IMG/VR virus record: IMGVR_UViG_3300037963_001896
Span: 1-60,251 of that record
Direction: 5' to 3' (one strand)
Length of the DNA stretch: 60,251 nucleotides
Source of the DNA: a virus
The first letter of the stretch is position 1, and each line of letters begins with the position of its first letter. Below are positions 1 to 6,808 of this stretch, piece after piece. The notes below the pieces were generated by a model. It searched no databases, was not told where the DNA came from, and saw nothing but the letters and a program-made list of their open reading frames with translations. A program made the position numbers and the translations under genes.

Positions 1-98
1 AAAGCACCTCACTAGACCGTGGTCGTGTACAGAACGAAGTTGAGCGAAGACTGCAAAGGTTAGCTGAATGGAACTTCAATCAGCACGCCGACCAGTCA
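1..98. repeat. Left copy of 98-bp direct repeat (circular overlap)
   Basis: Bases 1-98 are identical to 60152-60249; the next base differs (G at 99, A at 60250). The repeat lies inside an open reading frame that stays in phase across the join. That fits the overlap of a circular assembly better than true physical terminal repeats, although the latter cannot be excluded. Confidence 0.95.
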
Positions 99-167
99 GG
101 TAAAGTTGCAAAAACTCTCAACAATGCTTCGGTTCAGCATTGTGAATCTGTCTTTGCTAACGCCTAG
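3..167 (+). CDS. C-terminal part of a 249-aa acidic protein that wraps around the ends
   Basis: This is the last 54 codons of the gene that starts at 59569 (see that entry), ending with TAG at 165-167. The frame matches exactly across the join: the codon starting at 3 equals the codon starting at 60154. The tail is basic to neutral, contains an arginine-rich helix (VERRLQRLAEW) and ends SVFANA. Two hairpins and an intrinsic terminator follow at once, so it is the last gene of its transcript. No family recognised. Confidence 0.8.
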   Translation, partial: STSLDRGRVQNEVERRLQRLAEWNFNQHADQSGKVAKTLNNASVQHCESVFANA

Positions 168-184
168 TGGCGCAAAGTTGCTTG

Positions 185-237
185 GCATTCATTGAGGAAT
201 GCACTGCGGGAGCTAGCCCTCGGAGGAATTGGCTAGC
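185..237 (+). other. Two consecutive stem-loops in a 3' untranslated region
   Basis: GCATTC (185-190) pairs with GAATGC (197-202), and GCTAGCC (212-218) pairs with GGCTAGC (231-237). They sit between the stop codon at 167 and the terminator at 258-291. The transcript end is therefore highly structured; it could protect the 3' end or be a small RNA released by processing. Confidence 0.5.
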
Positions 238-257
238 AATCCATGGACCATGAAAAG

Positions 258-291
258 ACCTCATCAGCCCAACGGCTGGTGGGGTTTTTTT
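258..291 (+). terminator. Rho-independent terminator
   Basis: An 11-bp stem (259-269 with 274-284, loop CAACx) has one G-T wobble and is followed by a run of seven T at 285-291. It closes the transcript of the gene that wraps around the ends. Confidence 0.85.
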
Positions 292-551
292 ATGCTGTGA
301 GTAGGCTCGCTATCACGCGGTCCGCACCCCGCCGATTTGTCGCGTACAAACCGCACTTCGTTTTGTCCGCTACAACCTTCGGTTGACAATACGGCCCGGG
401 TTCCGACCTAGCGTGACTACGCTCGCCATGTTCCATGTGGAACATATGTATATGCGTCAGTAAATGACGCTACGTAGAGTACACTAGGTAATGTGCGAGT
501 TAAGTTTTTGCACTTTTTTTAGTAATTACACTTTACGTGGAGGAGTTAAAT
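292..551. promoter_or_regulatory. Non-coding leader of the forward early block, with inverted repeats
   Basis: No credible gene lies here. The segment 300-425 is GC-richer than its surroundings and full of CG-containing words. A perfect 8-bp inverted repeat with a 2-base spacer (ATGTTCCA-TG-TGGAACAT, 428-445) looks like an operator. A second one (GCGTCA/TGACGC, 454-470) follows. The last 50 bases before the first gene are T-rich. I see no convincing sigma70 hexamer pair, but the position between a terminator and the first gene of a long block suggests the early promoter is here. Confidence 0.4.
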
Positions 552-770
552 ATGAGTGACATTAAAAATATAGAAGAGCCTAAGCAACGCTATTATCGAG
601 CTACGTTCGTGGACGCAGCTTGTGTGGACATGCAAATAACTGTTGAGTTCGAAGCGCCGTTCCCTAGGGATGAGTCAATTGATTATAGCCAGTTAGCTTT
701 GCGCTCTTTTTTAGAGAAAGTGTCTGCGGAGCACATTAAGGTCCGTGACATTGAACCAATAGAAACATGA
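552..770 (+). CDS. Small acidic protein, unknown function
   Basis: A 72-aa protein starting at the ATG at 552, chosen over the upstream in-frame GTG at 537 because GGAGGAG lies just before it. It has no membrane segment or cysteine motif; it is acidic with a central beta-like segment (MQITVEFEAPF). First gene of the forward block, 21 bases ahead of the MoxR-like ATPase. I do not recognise a family. Confidence 0.65.
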   Translation: MSDIKNIEEPKQRYYRATFVDAACVDMQITVEFEAPFPRDESIDYSQLALRSFLEKVSAEHIKVRDIEPIET

Positions 771-791
771 ATCATGAACGAGGAGTAAATT

Positions 792-1808
792 ATGCATTCA
801 ATCAAACCAACCCATCTCAAGTCAGAGATAAAACAAAATATGCAATCGGGCATCAACACCATGATCTGGGGTGGTCCCGGCATCGGTAAGTCAGAGATAC
901 CACAACAAATAGCTGACGAGACCAACAGGACGTTGTTAGATTTCAGGGCCAACTTGTTTGACCCAGTCGACGTCCGAGGTGTGCCGTACGTTGCACAACT
1001 CAAAGAGTCTGTTAAAAGATTTACACGTTGGGCTGTGCCTGATGTGTTTCCAATTGAAGACAGAGACGGTACAGAAGGTATTTTTCTTATTGACGAATTA
1101 CCAACTGCACCCCCAGCAACACAAAACGCATTTCTACAGCTATTGATAACCAGGGAGGTCGGTAACTACAGGTTACCAGACGGATGGTCAATCATTGCTG
1201 CTGGTAATCGTTTAACTGACGCTGCGGCTGTCTATCAAATGCCATCACCTGTTAGAAACAGATTGGCACACTACGAACTCGAAGCCGATCTGGATGATTG
1301 GTGTGAGTGGGCAGTATCCAATGGAGTGGATACGTCCCTTGTGTCGTTCCTACGATACAGACCCAACTTGCTATTCGATTTCAACGCTGAAAACTATGCT
1401 TTTCCAACTCCTCGAAGCTGGTCGTACGTTGACAAACGACTAAAGCTACCGGCCGTGGACGAAGAAACATTGTTCTACGGTGTATCTTCTCTGGTCGGAG
1501 ACGGTCCAGCAGGTGAGTACGTAGCGTTTAGAGAAATATATGAGGCTTTGCCTGATATAGATTATCTAATAGACAATCCGCAATCATACAAGTCAGACGA
1601 TAGTCCGGCTGTGTTGTACGCTCTATCAGGTGCTCTGGCAGCTCGAGCTTGTAACGAAAAGATGGAAAACATCATCAAGGTAATCAAGAAGTTACCTACA
1701 GAGTTCCAAGTTATTGCTGTCAAACAATCATTAATCAAAGATAAATCAGTTATTTCACACGACAGTGTAGATAAGTGGTTATCTGATAACTCAACTGTAA
1801 TTTTATAG
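792..1808 (+). CDS. MoxR-type AAA+ ATPase
   Basis: 338 aa. The Walker A motif GGPGIGKS is at residues 27-34, Walker B IFLIDEL at 97-103, the sensor-1 asparagine at 139 (AAGNR) and candidate arginine fingers near 155-157 (VRNR). The layout is that of MoxR/RavA-like ATPases, which usually act as chaperones with a VWA-domain partner. Here the partner is two genes downstream (2527-3645). Start ATG has GAGGAG upstream. The C-terminal third, after about residue 215, is less conserved and may bind the partner. Role in the phage unknown: metal loading, remodelling of a host complex, or counter-defence are possible. Confidence 0.85.
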   Translation: MHSIKPTHLKSEIKQNMQSGINTMIWGGPGIGKSEIPQQIADETNRTLLDFRANLFDPVDVRGVPYVAQLKESVKRFTRWAVPDVFPIEDRDGTEGIFLIDELPTAPPATQNAFLQLLITREVGNYRLPDGWSIIAAGNRLTDAAAVYQMPSPVRNRLAHYELEADLDDWCEWAVSNGVDTSLVSFLRYRPNLLFDFNAENYAFPTPRSWSYVDKRLKLPAVDEETLFYGVSSLVGDGPAGEYVAFREIYEALPDIDYLIDNPQSYKSDDSPAVLYALSGALAARACNEKMENIIKVIKKLPTEFQVIAVKQSLIKDKSVISHDSVDKWLSDNSTVIL

Positions 1809-1816
1809 GAGGTAAT

Positions 1817-2527
1817 ATGAGTACAGTAAGAATGTCAGAATATCTCAAACGTGACATTGTAAAAAAGTTTGAGGAATCCCACAAAAAGTCCAAACCACAA
1901 ATGGAGTTGGACGTGGCTCGTGGAGATGCAATATACAACGAGTACATTGGATCCAAAATCAGTACTGCAATAGAACAGCTTTCTGAAACCTTTGGCGATA
2001 CAGTCGATGTCGAAGACTTATTTCCAAAGAAAAGCAGTATTGAGGTAACAGTTCCTGTTCATGTAACAAAACTACGATGGGATGGAGAAGAGTACGTCAA
2101 AGAAACAGAATTAGATGAGGACTATAATTTAACTGTTCCTTTATCTACAGAACGTAGAGTTTTCTATGGTTTTAGTAACGACGGCTATTACGGACGTCAA
2201 ATCAAATACAATTTTGACCGTTACGAAAACAAAGACCTTAATTATTTATGCGAAGTTGTAGAGTACAACAGTAAATTAAATTCTATTCGAGATCTTTCAG
2301 CTAGAAAAGTCGAAGAGCTATTAGACAAATTTACAACGCTAAATCAAGCACTTAAAGCATGGCCAGCCTTGTCCAAACTTGTTGAGCCTGAAAAGCTTGC
2401 CAAAGTGCATGAGAAACAACAACGCAAGCGTAAACAAGAACAACAGAAACAAATGGCAGACCAGGTTGTAGTAGATAACGACCTTAACAAAACCATTTTA
2501 TCTGCATCACTCATAGGAGATGAGTAA
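1817..2527 (+). CDS. Unknown protein between MoxR ATPase and VWA protein
   Basis: 236 aa, hydrophilic, with a C-terminal lysine/glutamine-rich helix (residues about 190-215) that is probably coiled coil. Strong ribosome site (AGGAGG) 6-7 bases before the ATG. The stop overlaps the next start (TAATG at 2525-2529), so translation is coupled to the VWA protein. The fixed position between the ATPase and the VWA gene suggests a third subunit or adaptor. No family recognised. Confidence 0.75.
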   Translation: MSTVRMSEYLKRDIVKKFEESHKKSKPQMELDVARGDAIYNEYIGSKISTAIEQLSETFGDTVDVEDLFPKKSSIEVTVPVHVTKLRWDGEEYVKETELDEDYNLTVPLSTERRVFYGFSNDGYYGRQIKYNFDRYENKDLNYLCEVVEYNSKLNSIRDLSARKVEELLDKFTTLNQALKAWPALSKLVEPEKLAKVHEKQQRKRKQEQQKQMADQVVVDNDLNKTILSASLIGDE

Positions 2528-3645
2528 TGAATGAGTATACAAAAGCTAGATCTCAGCTGATTCTTGCTAACCCGTTCTTCGGGACGCTAGCTTTACGCTT
2601 AAAACCCATCGAAGACGAGTCCGTAGGTACTGCAGCAACCAATGGTGAGTACATAAAGTACAACCCAAAATGGTTTCTGAAACTAAGGGATCAGGAACGC
2701 ATTGGCTTAATCGCTCATGAAGTATTGCATGTTGCTCTCATGCATATGCTCAGGAGGAATGAGCGTGATCCACAAAAGTGGAACATTGCTGCAGACTACG
2801 TTATCAATCTTGCACTCAAGAAAAGTAATTTCATACTTCCACATACAGAACTGCTGGATGACCAGTACGACGGTATGTCTACCGAAGAAGTATACAATTT
2901 GCTGCCTGACGACATTATGGACGGCAATGGCCCGTTTAGTGTTTTACTACTAGACGGGGACGATCCCGGTGGATGTGGTGGAGTTATGGACCACCCATCT
3001 ATCGGTGATGGTTCAGCGTCAGGTAAATTCGAAGCAGAAATAGAAATTGCCGTGCAACAAGCAGCAGAAGCTGCTAAAGCAATGGGTAAGTTGCCTGGTC
3101 ATTTACAAACACTTATCGAAAAAGCGTTAGCTCCTAAAGTTGACTGGAAAATGACGTTGGCTCGGTTTCTGCGATCAAATAACAAATCTGATTTTACGTG
3201 GATACGCCCCAACCGCAGATTTATTGCTACTGGTAAGTATTTACCTTCTCTACATACACCCTGCCTGGAAGAGATAGCAGTTGCTGTAGATACTTCTGGT
3301 TCTGTCAGCGATGACGAGCTTGAACAGTTTACTGGCGAGATTACTTCTATCTTGCACGACACCAATCCTGAACGCATACATTTCTTGCAATGCGATACCG
3401 AAGTACGTAACGACGAGGAGTACACACGAGAAAGTTTACCACTCAAAGTTACTTACGAAGGTAGAGGTGGCACTGCTTTTAGACCAGTAATTAATTACAT
3501 CAACGAAACCCATCCTGGAGTATCTGCTCTTGTGTATCTTACCGATTTGGAGTCAAACGATTTCGGAGATCAACCGCATTATCCAGTTCTTTGGGTGTCA
3601 ACACATTTAGAGGAGGCACCTTATGGTGAAATCATCAAGATTTAA
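2527..3645 (+). CDS. VWA-like protein with N-terminal metallopeptidase-like domain
   Basis: 372 aa. The N-terminal part carries a zinc-peptidase-type HEVLH motif at residues 64-68 in the context AHEVLHVALMHMLR. The C-terminal part has a MIDAS-like DTSGSVS at about 253-259, typical of von Willebrand A folds. The combination matches the DUF2201-type metallopeptidase/VWA family, normally partnered with MoxR ATPases. A glycine-rich acidic loop (about 137-165) links the halves. Overlaps the previous gene by 3 bases. Whether the peptidase site is active cannot be told from sequence. Confidence 0.8.
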   Translation: MNEYTKARSQLILANPFFGTLALRLKPIEDESVGTAATNGEYIKYNPKWFLKLRDQERIGLIAHEVLHVALMHMLRRNERDPQKWNIAADYVINLALKKSNFILPHTELLDDQYDGMSTEEVYNLLPDDIMDGNGPFSVLLLDGDDPGGCGGVMDHPSIGDGSASGKFEAEIEIAVQQAAEAAKAMGKLPGHLQTLIEKALAPKVDWKMTLARFLRSNNKSDFTWIRPNRRFIATGKYLPSLHTPCLEEIAVAVDTSGSVSDDELEQFTGEITSILHDTNPERIHFLQCDTEVRNDEEYTRESLPLKVTYEGRGGTAFRPVINYINETHPGVSALVYLTDLESNDFGDQPHYPVLWVSTHLEEAPYGEIIKI

Positions 3646-3799
3646 AAGTTTTCTAAAGGAGTACAAAGATTCGGTTCTTATCGGGTCTTGTGTTCTTTTA
3701 GGATTGGTCGCACTTGCATCAACAGTACACCACGTCATTCTTTTGACGTCTGTATTGTTTCTTGTAGGTGTATTTGTATATCTACTAATTAAGGAGTAA
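3623..3799 (+). CDS. Small two-helix membrane protein
   Basis: 58 aa beginning MVKSSRFKSF. Two hydrophobic stretches at about residues 18-33 and 38-56, with a basic N-terminus. It overlaps the 3' end of the VWA gene by 23 bases and has GAGGAGG upstream. It is the first of three consecutive tiny membrane proteins. Function unknown; insertion into the inner membrane is the only safe prediction. Confidence 0.6.
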   Translation: MVKSSRFKSFLKEYKDSVLIGSCVLLGLVALASTVHHVILLTSVLFLVGVFVYLLIKE

Positions 3800-3952
3800 A
3801 TGATGAACGTAGTTTCAACGGCTACCACAATTCTGTGGATATTAATCGAAGCCATACAATTCGCTTATATGGCTTACCTTATGTGGAGGGAAAGAAATAA
3901 TGTTGCTAGTAGGAATATTCAGCGCATTAGGACTGCTTTTGCTAGCGCTTAA
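3800..3952 (+). CDS. Tiny membrane protein, overlapping
   Basis: 50 aa, starting with a double ATG (3800 and 3803) right after the previous stop; AAGGAG precedes it. One hydrophobic helix (about residues 8-30), then a basic tail. Its last 53 bases overlap the next gene in another frame. No family recognised; kept because of the good ribosome site and tight packing. Confidence 0.45.
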   Translation: MMNVVSTATTILWILIEAIQFAYMAYLMWRERNNVASRNIQRIRTAFASA

Positions 3953-4217
3953 AGCTGGCGGACGCAAAGCGATTGGTCATGACATCTTTGTTGATGTCAT
4001 GATCACCGTCACCCTAATGGTCTGCTTTTACGGTACGTTTAGCGGTATGGCCGCAGCTATGGTAGGTGGTTTATGTGCATCTATTGTTTTGTTTGTTTTA
4101 AAGAAAACAATGCATCACGAAAAACTTGCCGTAGAAAAAAAGAAATATAAATTTTTTACAGTTGATGTATCGGGTCCAACTGTAAAATGGAAACAACATG
4201 ACCCGGATTGGAGGTAA
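3900..4217 (+). CDS. Membrane protein with three helices
   Basis: 105 aa; hydrophobic segments at about residues 2-17, 30-45 and 48-67, then a basic cytoplasmic-type tail from about 68. It begins inside the preceding small ORF. A ribosome site GGAGGG lies upstream. Unknown function; the early-block position makes a late lysis role less likely than an early inner-membrane role such as superinfection exclusion. Confidence 0.65.
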   Translation: MLLVGIFSALGLLLLALKAGGRKAIGHDIFVDVMITVTLMVCFYGTFSGMAAAMVGGLCASIVLFVLKKTMHHEKLAVEKKKYKFFTVDVSGPTVKWKQHDPDWR

Positions 4218-4219
4218 TT

Positions 4220-4687
4220 ATGGGATTTGATGTATATGGGAGAAACCCACAGCTTGTAGGCAAGAAGCCAACTATTGATTGGAGTGAGCAACCATCTGAT
4301 GAAGAACGCGATAAGTTCTTTGAAGACTTAGCCAAGTTTGAACAAGACAATCCAGGCTACTACTTTCGTAACAATGTTTGGTGGTGGAGACCTTTATGGT
4401 CATACGTATGTGATTACATAGCGCCTGATATTTTAACTGATGAAGATAAAAGAGGAGGCGAGTTCAATGACAACCATCATATTAATGCTATTAAAGCTAA
4501 TTACATCGCGGACAAAATAGCTGAAGCTCACGAAAATGGCGAGTTACAAAAGTTTGCGGATCTATATGTAAAAAGTAGAGAGCAATTAGAAGACGACCAT
4601 TGGGCAAAGAGCTACCCGTTTGATGTAGACAACGTGGTAGAATTTGGTAAGTTTTGTAAAGCATCAGGAGGCTTTGAGATAGGATGA
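4220..4687 (+). CDS. Phage protein of unknown function, MGFDVYG type
   Basis: 155 aa. The ATG at 4220 is preferred to an upstream TTG because GGAGG lies 6 bases before it. The opening MGFDVYG and the WWW cluster (NNVWWWRPLW) match a family I have seen in phages and some bacteria, without known function. Soluble, acidic. Overlaps the next start by ATGA. Confidence 0.7.
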   Translation: MGFDVYGRNPQLVGKKPTIDWSEQPSDEERDKFFEDLAKFEQDNPGYYFRNNVWWWRPLWSYVCDYIAPDILTDEDKRGGEFNDNHHINAIKANYIADKIAEAHENGELQKFADLYVKSREQLEDDHWAKSYPFDVDNVVEFGKFCKASGGFEIG

Positions 4688-4860
4688 GCAAAAACAAAAA
4701 ACTCGAAGAGAGTGTAAAAAACAAACTCAAAAAAGACAGCGTTTCTGAATCGTGGATGAAAGACCACCTAATTGTAGATGGACTTGAGGACGAGGACGAC
4801 GAATGTGAATTTTGTGGCCCTAAAGAAAACTGCAGTGGTTACAAGTGCTGGATCCGGTAA
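4684..4860 (+). CDS. Small cysteine-rich protein, possible zinc ribbon
   Basis: 58 aa. A lysine-rich N-terminal helix is followed by an acidic stretch and a cluster of four cysteines at the C-terminus (CEFCGPKENCSGYKC), a plausible zinc site. Starts in ATGA overlap with the preceding gene and ends just before the next. Possibly a small nucleic-acid-binding or host-interacting protein. Confidence 0.6.
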   Translation: MSKNKKLEESVKNKLKKDSVSESWMKDHLIVDGLEDEDDECEFCGPKENCSGYKCWIR

Positions 4861-4861
4861 A

Positions 4862-5062
4862 ATGCCTGCTAACGAAATATCTGTTCACAAAACCTATAAA
4901 GAGAACGGTGAAGAAGGCTTAATGAGAATGTTTGTGTATGTAAAAGGCGAGAAGATTGCTGACCATATGGTAGAAGACATACAAGATGCTTTAAGAATTA
5001 AAGAAAACTACGAATCTAGCTTGAATACTAGTTTCGAATTTACGTATACTACAAGTCCATAG
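4862..5062 (+). CDS. Small protein of unknown function
   Basis: 66 aa from the ATG at 4862 (MPANEISVHK). Upstream in-frame starts would overlap the cysteine-rich gene over most of its length and are rejected. Soluble, mixed alpha/beta. It ends the first cluster of small genes; no clear family. Confidence 0.6.
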   Translation: MPANEISVHKTYKENGEEGLMRMFVYVKGEKIADHMVEDIQDALRIKENYESSLNTSFEFTYTTSP

Positions 5063-5201
5063 GTTCCTCCCCCTATTCAATGTCTGTTCGGGTGTTGCCT
5101 CCACAATATTACCACCTATGACATTGACCCTTGGGGGGCAATCAGTTCTGACGTACTGGTTGTTCCCCCTTTATAAGGGTATTGAGGTAAACTATTAAAG
5201 T
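5063..5201 (+). promoter_or_regulatory. Non-coding leader with TTGTTCCCCC motif and hairpin
   Basis: TTGTTCCCCC at 5160-5169 recurs at 5533-5542, each about 40 bases before a small gene. Here it is followed by CCCTTTATAAGGG (5167-5179), a perfect inverted repeat with a TATAA-like centre. Possible promoter or regulator site. The upstream half shows nothing else clear. Confidence 0.3.
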
Positions 5202-5345
5202 ATGCCTAAAGAAATAATTATTAAATTCAGCGAAGACGACGCTGAAGAGATTTTCGAGCTTCTCCGGGATCTCTTGGATCGAGTCAATAACGGCAGTGTT
5301 GATGATGGCCAAGATGGTTCCGGGGGAGACCAAGACGACCAGTAA
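5202..5345 (+). CDS. Tiny acidic protein
   Basis: 47 aa (MPKEIIIKF...). A helical core is followed by a glycine/aspartate-rich tail that ends DDQ. The only candidate gene between 5062 and 5570; TTGAGG and GGTAAAC upstream make a weak ribosome site. Very acidic small proteins in early phage regions often bind host enzymes, but nothing specific can be claimed. Confidence 0.45.
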   Translation: MPKEIIIKFSEDDAEEIFELLRDLLDRVNNGSVDDGQDGSGGDQDDQ

Positions 5346-5569
5346 CGACCGAGTGAACTCAGCTGCAGCACATTGGCGGTTTAGATGCCAGAGTTATCGC
5401 CCTCCTGACACACGGTCGTCTTGGAAACCTAATTCCTTGCAGGATAGGGGGTTACACCAAAATAGAAATGGCTAGCGTGTGTAATCAAATAGTCTAGCTG
5501 GTTAGCTAATCAATCAATGGCCAGAATGTTCATTGTTCCCCCGCTTTTATTAATAACTAGGAGAGTTAT
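5346..5569 (+). promoter_or_regulatory. Non-coding gap with second TTGTTCCCCC motif
   Basis: No coding potential seen. Holds TTGTTCCCCC at 5533-5542, 28 bases before the ribosome site of the next gene. AGCTGGTTAGCT and TAATCAATCAAT are short repeats near 5499-5518. No tRNA-like fold found. Confidence 0.3.
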
Positions 5570-5860
5570 GTGAAATCAAACATATCAATCGAGCTGACAG
5601 ATGAGCAACGAAATCATCTCAACAACATATATCACAACAACAAATCATCTAAGCTACTGACACGTAAAGAATTAAGTGCGTTAGTTGACTTGATGATTCA
5701 AGAGCTTTTAGACTCTGATGTCGGTAACTTTACTGAAGTTACTAAAAATATTGCAGAAGAAGGCTATCGTTATTATTTCAATGACGTACGCGTAACTGCA
5801 GAAGAATACGAAGCAGGTATACATGTATGGCTAGAAAAACGAAAGAAACAACGTTCATAG
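5570..5860 (+). CDS. Small helical protein, unknown
   Basis: 96 aa with a GTG start at 5570 (TAGGAGAG upstream; the nearby ATG is out of frame). Mostly alpha-helical: N-terminal ELTDEQRNHLNNIY resembles a small ribbon-helix-helix-like or helical domain, and the C-terminus is strongly basic (EKRKKQRS). Overlaps the next gene by 34 bases. Function unknown. Confidence 0.6.
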   Translation: MKSNISIELTDEQRNHLNNIYHNNKSSKLLTRKELSALVDLMIQELLDSDVGNFTEVTKNIAEEGYRYYFNDVRVTAEEYEAGIHVWLEKRKKQRS

Positions 5861-6051
5861 ATTATACATTCACATTATTACCTAATGGAGATATTAAGTT
5901 TGATAAAGAACTTGATGGCTCAGCGCTTGATTTAAAGCATGGAGATAAACTCGAAGTACAGAACCTTGAAGGTACTAAAAGTATAGTGCTAAAAAAAAGG
6001 GACTATCGCTCGAGAAACAATAGCCCCTTTATAAAGTTTCCTTTTCACTGA
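5827..6051 (+). CDS. AbrB/MazE-like small protein (tentative)
   Basis: 74 aa. The middle (NGDIKFDKEL...LKHGDKLEVQ...SIVLKKRD) follows the pattern of SpoVT-AbrB swapped-hairpin DNA-binding domains. The last ~20 residues are encoded by the converging terminator hairpin, so the C-terminus is probably an unstructured run-off. Weak ribosome site inside the previous gene. Last forward gene before the inserted minus-strand cassette. Could be a transcriptional regulator or an antitoxin-like fold; no toxin partner is evident. Confidence 0.5.
   Translation: MARKTKETTFIDYTFTLLPNGDIKFDKELDGSALDLKHGDKLEVQNLEGTKSIVLKKRDYRSRNNSPFIKFPFH
5990..6030 (-). terminator. Terminator of the minus-strand capsid-type gene (may work both ways)
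   Basis: Arms 5996-6006 and 6020-6030 form an 11-bp stem with one mismatch. Read on the minus strand it is followed by eight T, making it a strong intrinsic terminator for the gene at 6087-6494. On the plus strand it overlaps the 3' end of the gene at 5827-6051 and has a weaker T tract. Confidence 0.75.
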
Positions 6052-6086
6052 AGAGGGATCGAAGGAAATACCTGAGTTTCAGTATT

Positions 6087-6494
6087 TTACGATACTGTTA
6101 CCCAAATCTCAATGTCGCCAGTACCCCCGCCCCCTGGACCTACTTGAGCTAAAACATCAATTGTGTCATCAGCTGTATAAGTCTTTGGTGCAGTGTTTGC
6201 GTCTAGAGTATCTGTACCACCTGCTTGACCGATCGTAGATCCATCAATGTAGTAGTCAGTGTCAGAACCATCACCAACGTCAAGCACAAGTGCAGTACCT
6301 GTGTCTAAGTCGCCAGTTTTGATTACTACGTTATGCACAGTTTCACCTGCAAAAACGTCAACCATTTGGATAACGTCATTTACTGCGATTGCAGTAGTTG
6401 CTGTGAATTTAGCATACCTAACGCCAAGATTTCCGTCAGGAAACGGCTTAAAGGATTGATTCCCGTCTACGGGACCTGAAGTGTATGTTGCCAT
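6087..6494 (-). CDS. Small virion protein (head decoration/fibre type)
   Basis: 135 aa, starting MATYTSGPVDG. Beta-rich, with many Thr/Val/Asp and a glycine loop near the end (GPGGGGTG), no signal peptide or membrane helix. This composition is typical of small capsid decoration or head-fibre proteins of marine phages. Ribosome site AGGTGG. It is alone on the minus strand inside the forward replication block and has its own promoter, leader hairpin and terminator, so it is expressed as a single-gene unit, presumably late. Confidence 0.65.
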   Translation of the reverse strand: MATYTSGPVDGNQSFKPFPDGNLGVRYAKFTATTAIAVNDVIQMVDVFAGETVHNVVIKTGDLDTGTALVLDVGDGSDTDYYIDGSTIGQAGGTDTLDANTAPKTYTADDTIDVLAQVGPGGGGTGDIEIWVTVS

Positions 6495-6526
6495 ATTACC
6501 ACCTATTTTAGTTAAAATTAAAATTC

Positions 6527-6542
6527 AGCACTTTTTTGTGCT
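6527..6542 (-). other. Leader hairpin at the 5' end of the decoration-gene transcript
   Basis: AGCAC (6527-6531) pairs with GTGCT (6538-6542) around a 6-base A/T loop. Given the promoter at 6554-6581, the transcript should begin at about 6547, which puts this stem at its extreme 5' end. Such stems protect abundant late mRNAs. Confidence 0.45.
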
Positions 6543-6553
6543 ACCATTATTCG

Positions 6554-6581
6554 AACATAAGACGTTTTTTATAAATGTCAA
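6554..6581 (-). promoter_or_regulatory. Sigma70-like promoter for the decoration gene
   Basis: On the minus strand a perfect -35 TTGACA (6576-6581) is separated by 16 bases from TATGTT (6554-6559). It points at the isolated gene 6087-6494. It overlaps the region just before the forward gene at 6608, so the two directions may interfere. Confidence 0.6.
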
Positions 6582-6607
6582 GTTATTTGCCTAGATAAGG
6601 AGTATTG

Positions 6608-6808
6608 ATGGCTACGTACGTTTACGTCAAACGTAACAGCAAAAACCCCTATACGTACCCTGACGTAGATGCTCCTTATATAGAATTCAAATACGTACCT
6701 ATGGGTATGGCATTCAATATGGTTCACAGTAAGCGAATCGGTTGGGAGCGAGCCAAAAAAGGAGACTATGAACATTGGTGTAAATTAACAAAGAAGAAAA
6801 AACCATGA
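6608..6808 (+). CDS. Small basic protein upstream of DNA polymerase
   Basis: 66 aa from the ATG at 6608 with AAGGAG upstream (an in-frame TTG at 6605 is disregarded). Tyrosine-rich N-terminus (ATYVYVKRN), basic C-terminus ending KKKKP. The stop overlaps the polymerase start by 4 bases (ATGA). Possibly a polymerase accessory or DNA-binding protein by position only. Confidence 0.6.
   Translation: MATYVYVKRNSKNPYTYPDVDAPYIEFKYVPMGMAFNMVHSKRIGWERAKKGDYEHWCKLTKKKKP

Noticed and set aside
5346-5569. tRNA or structured RNA gene
   Set aside because: No cloverleaf or T-loop sequence (GGTTCRA) in a suitable place; only short repeats.
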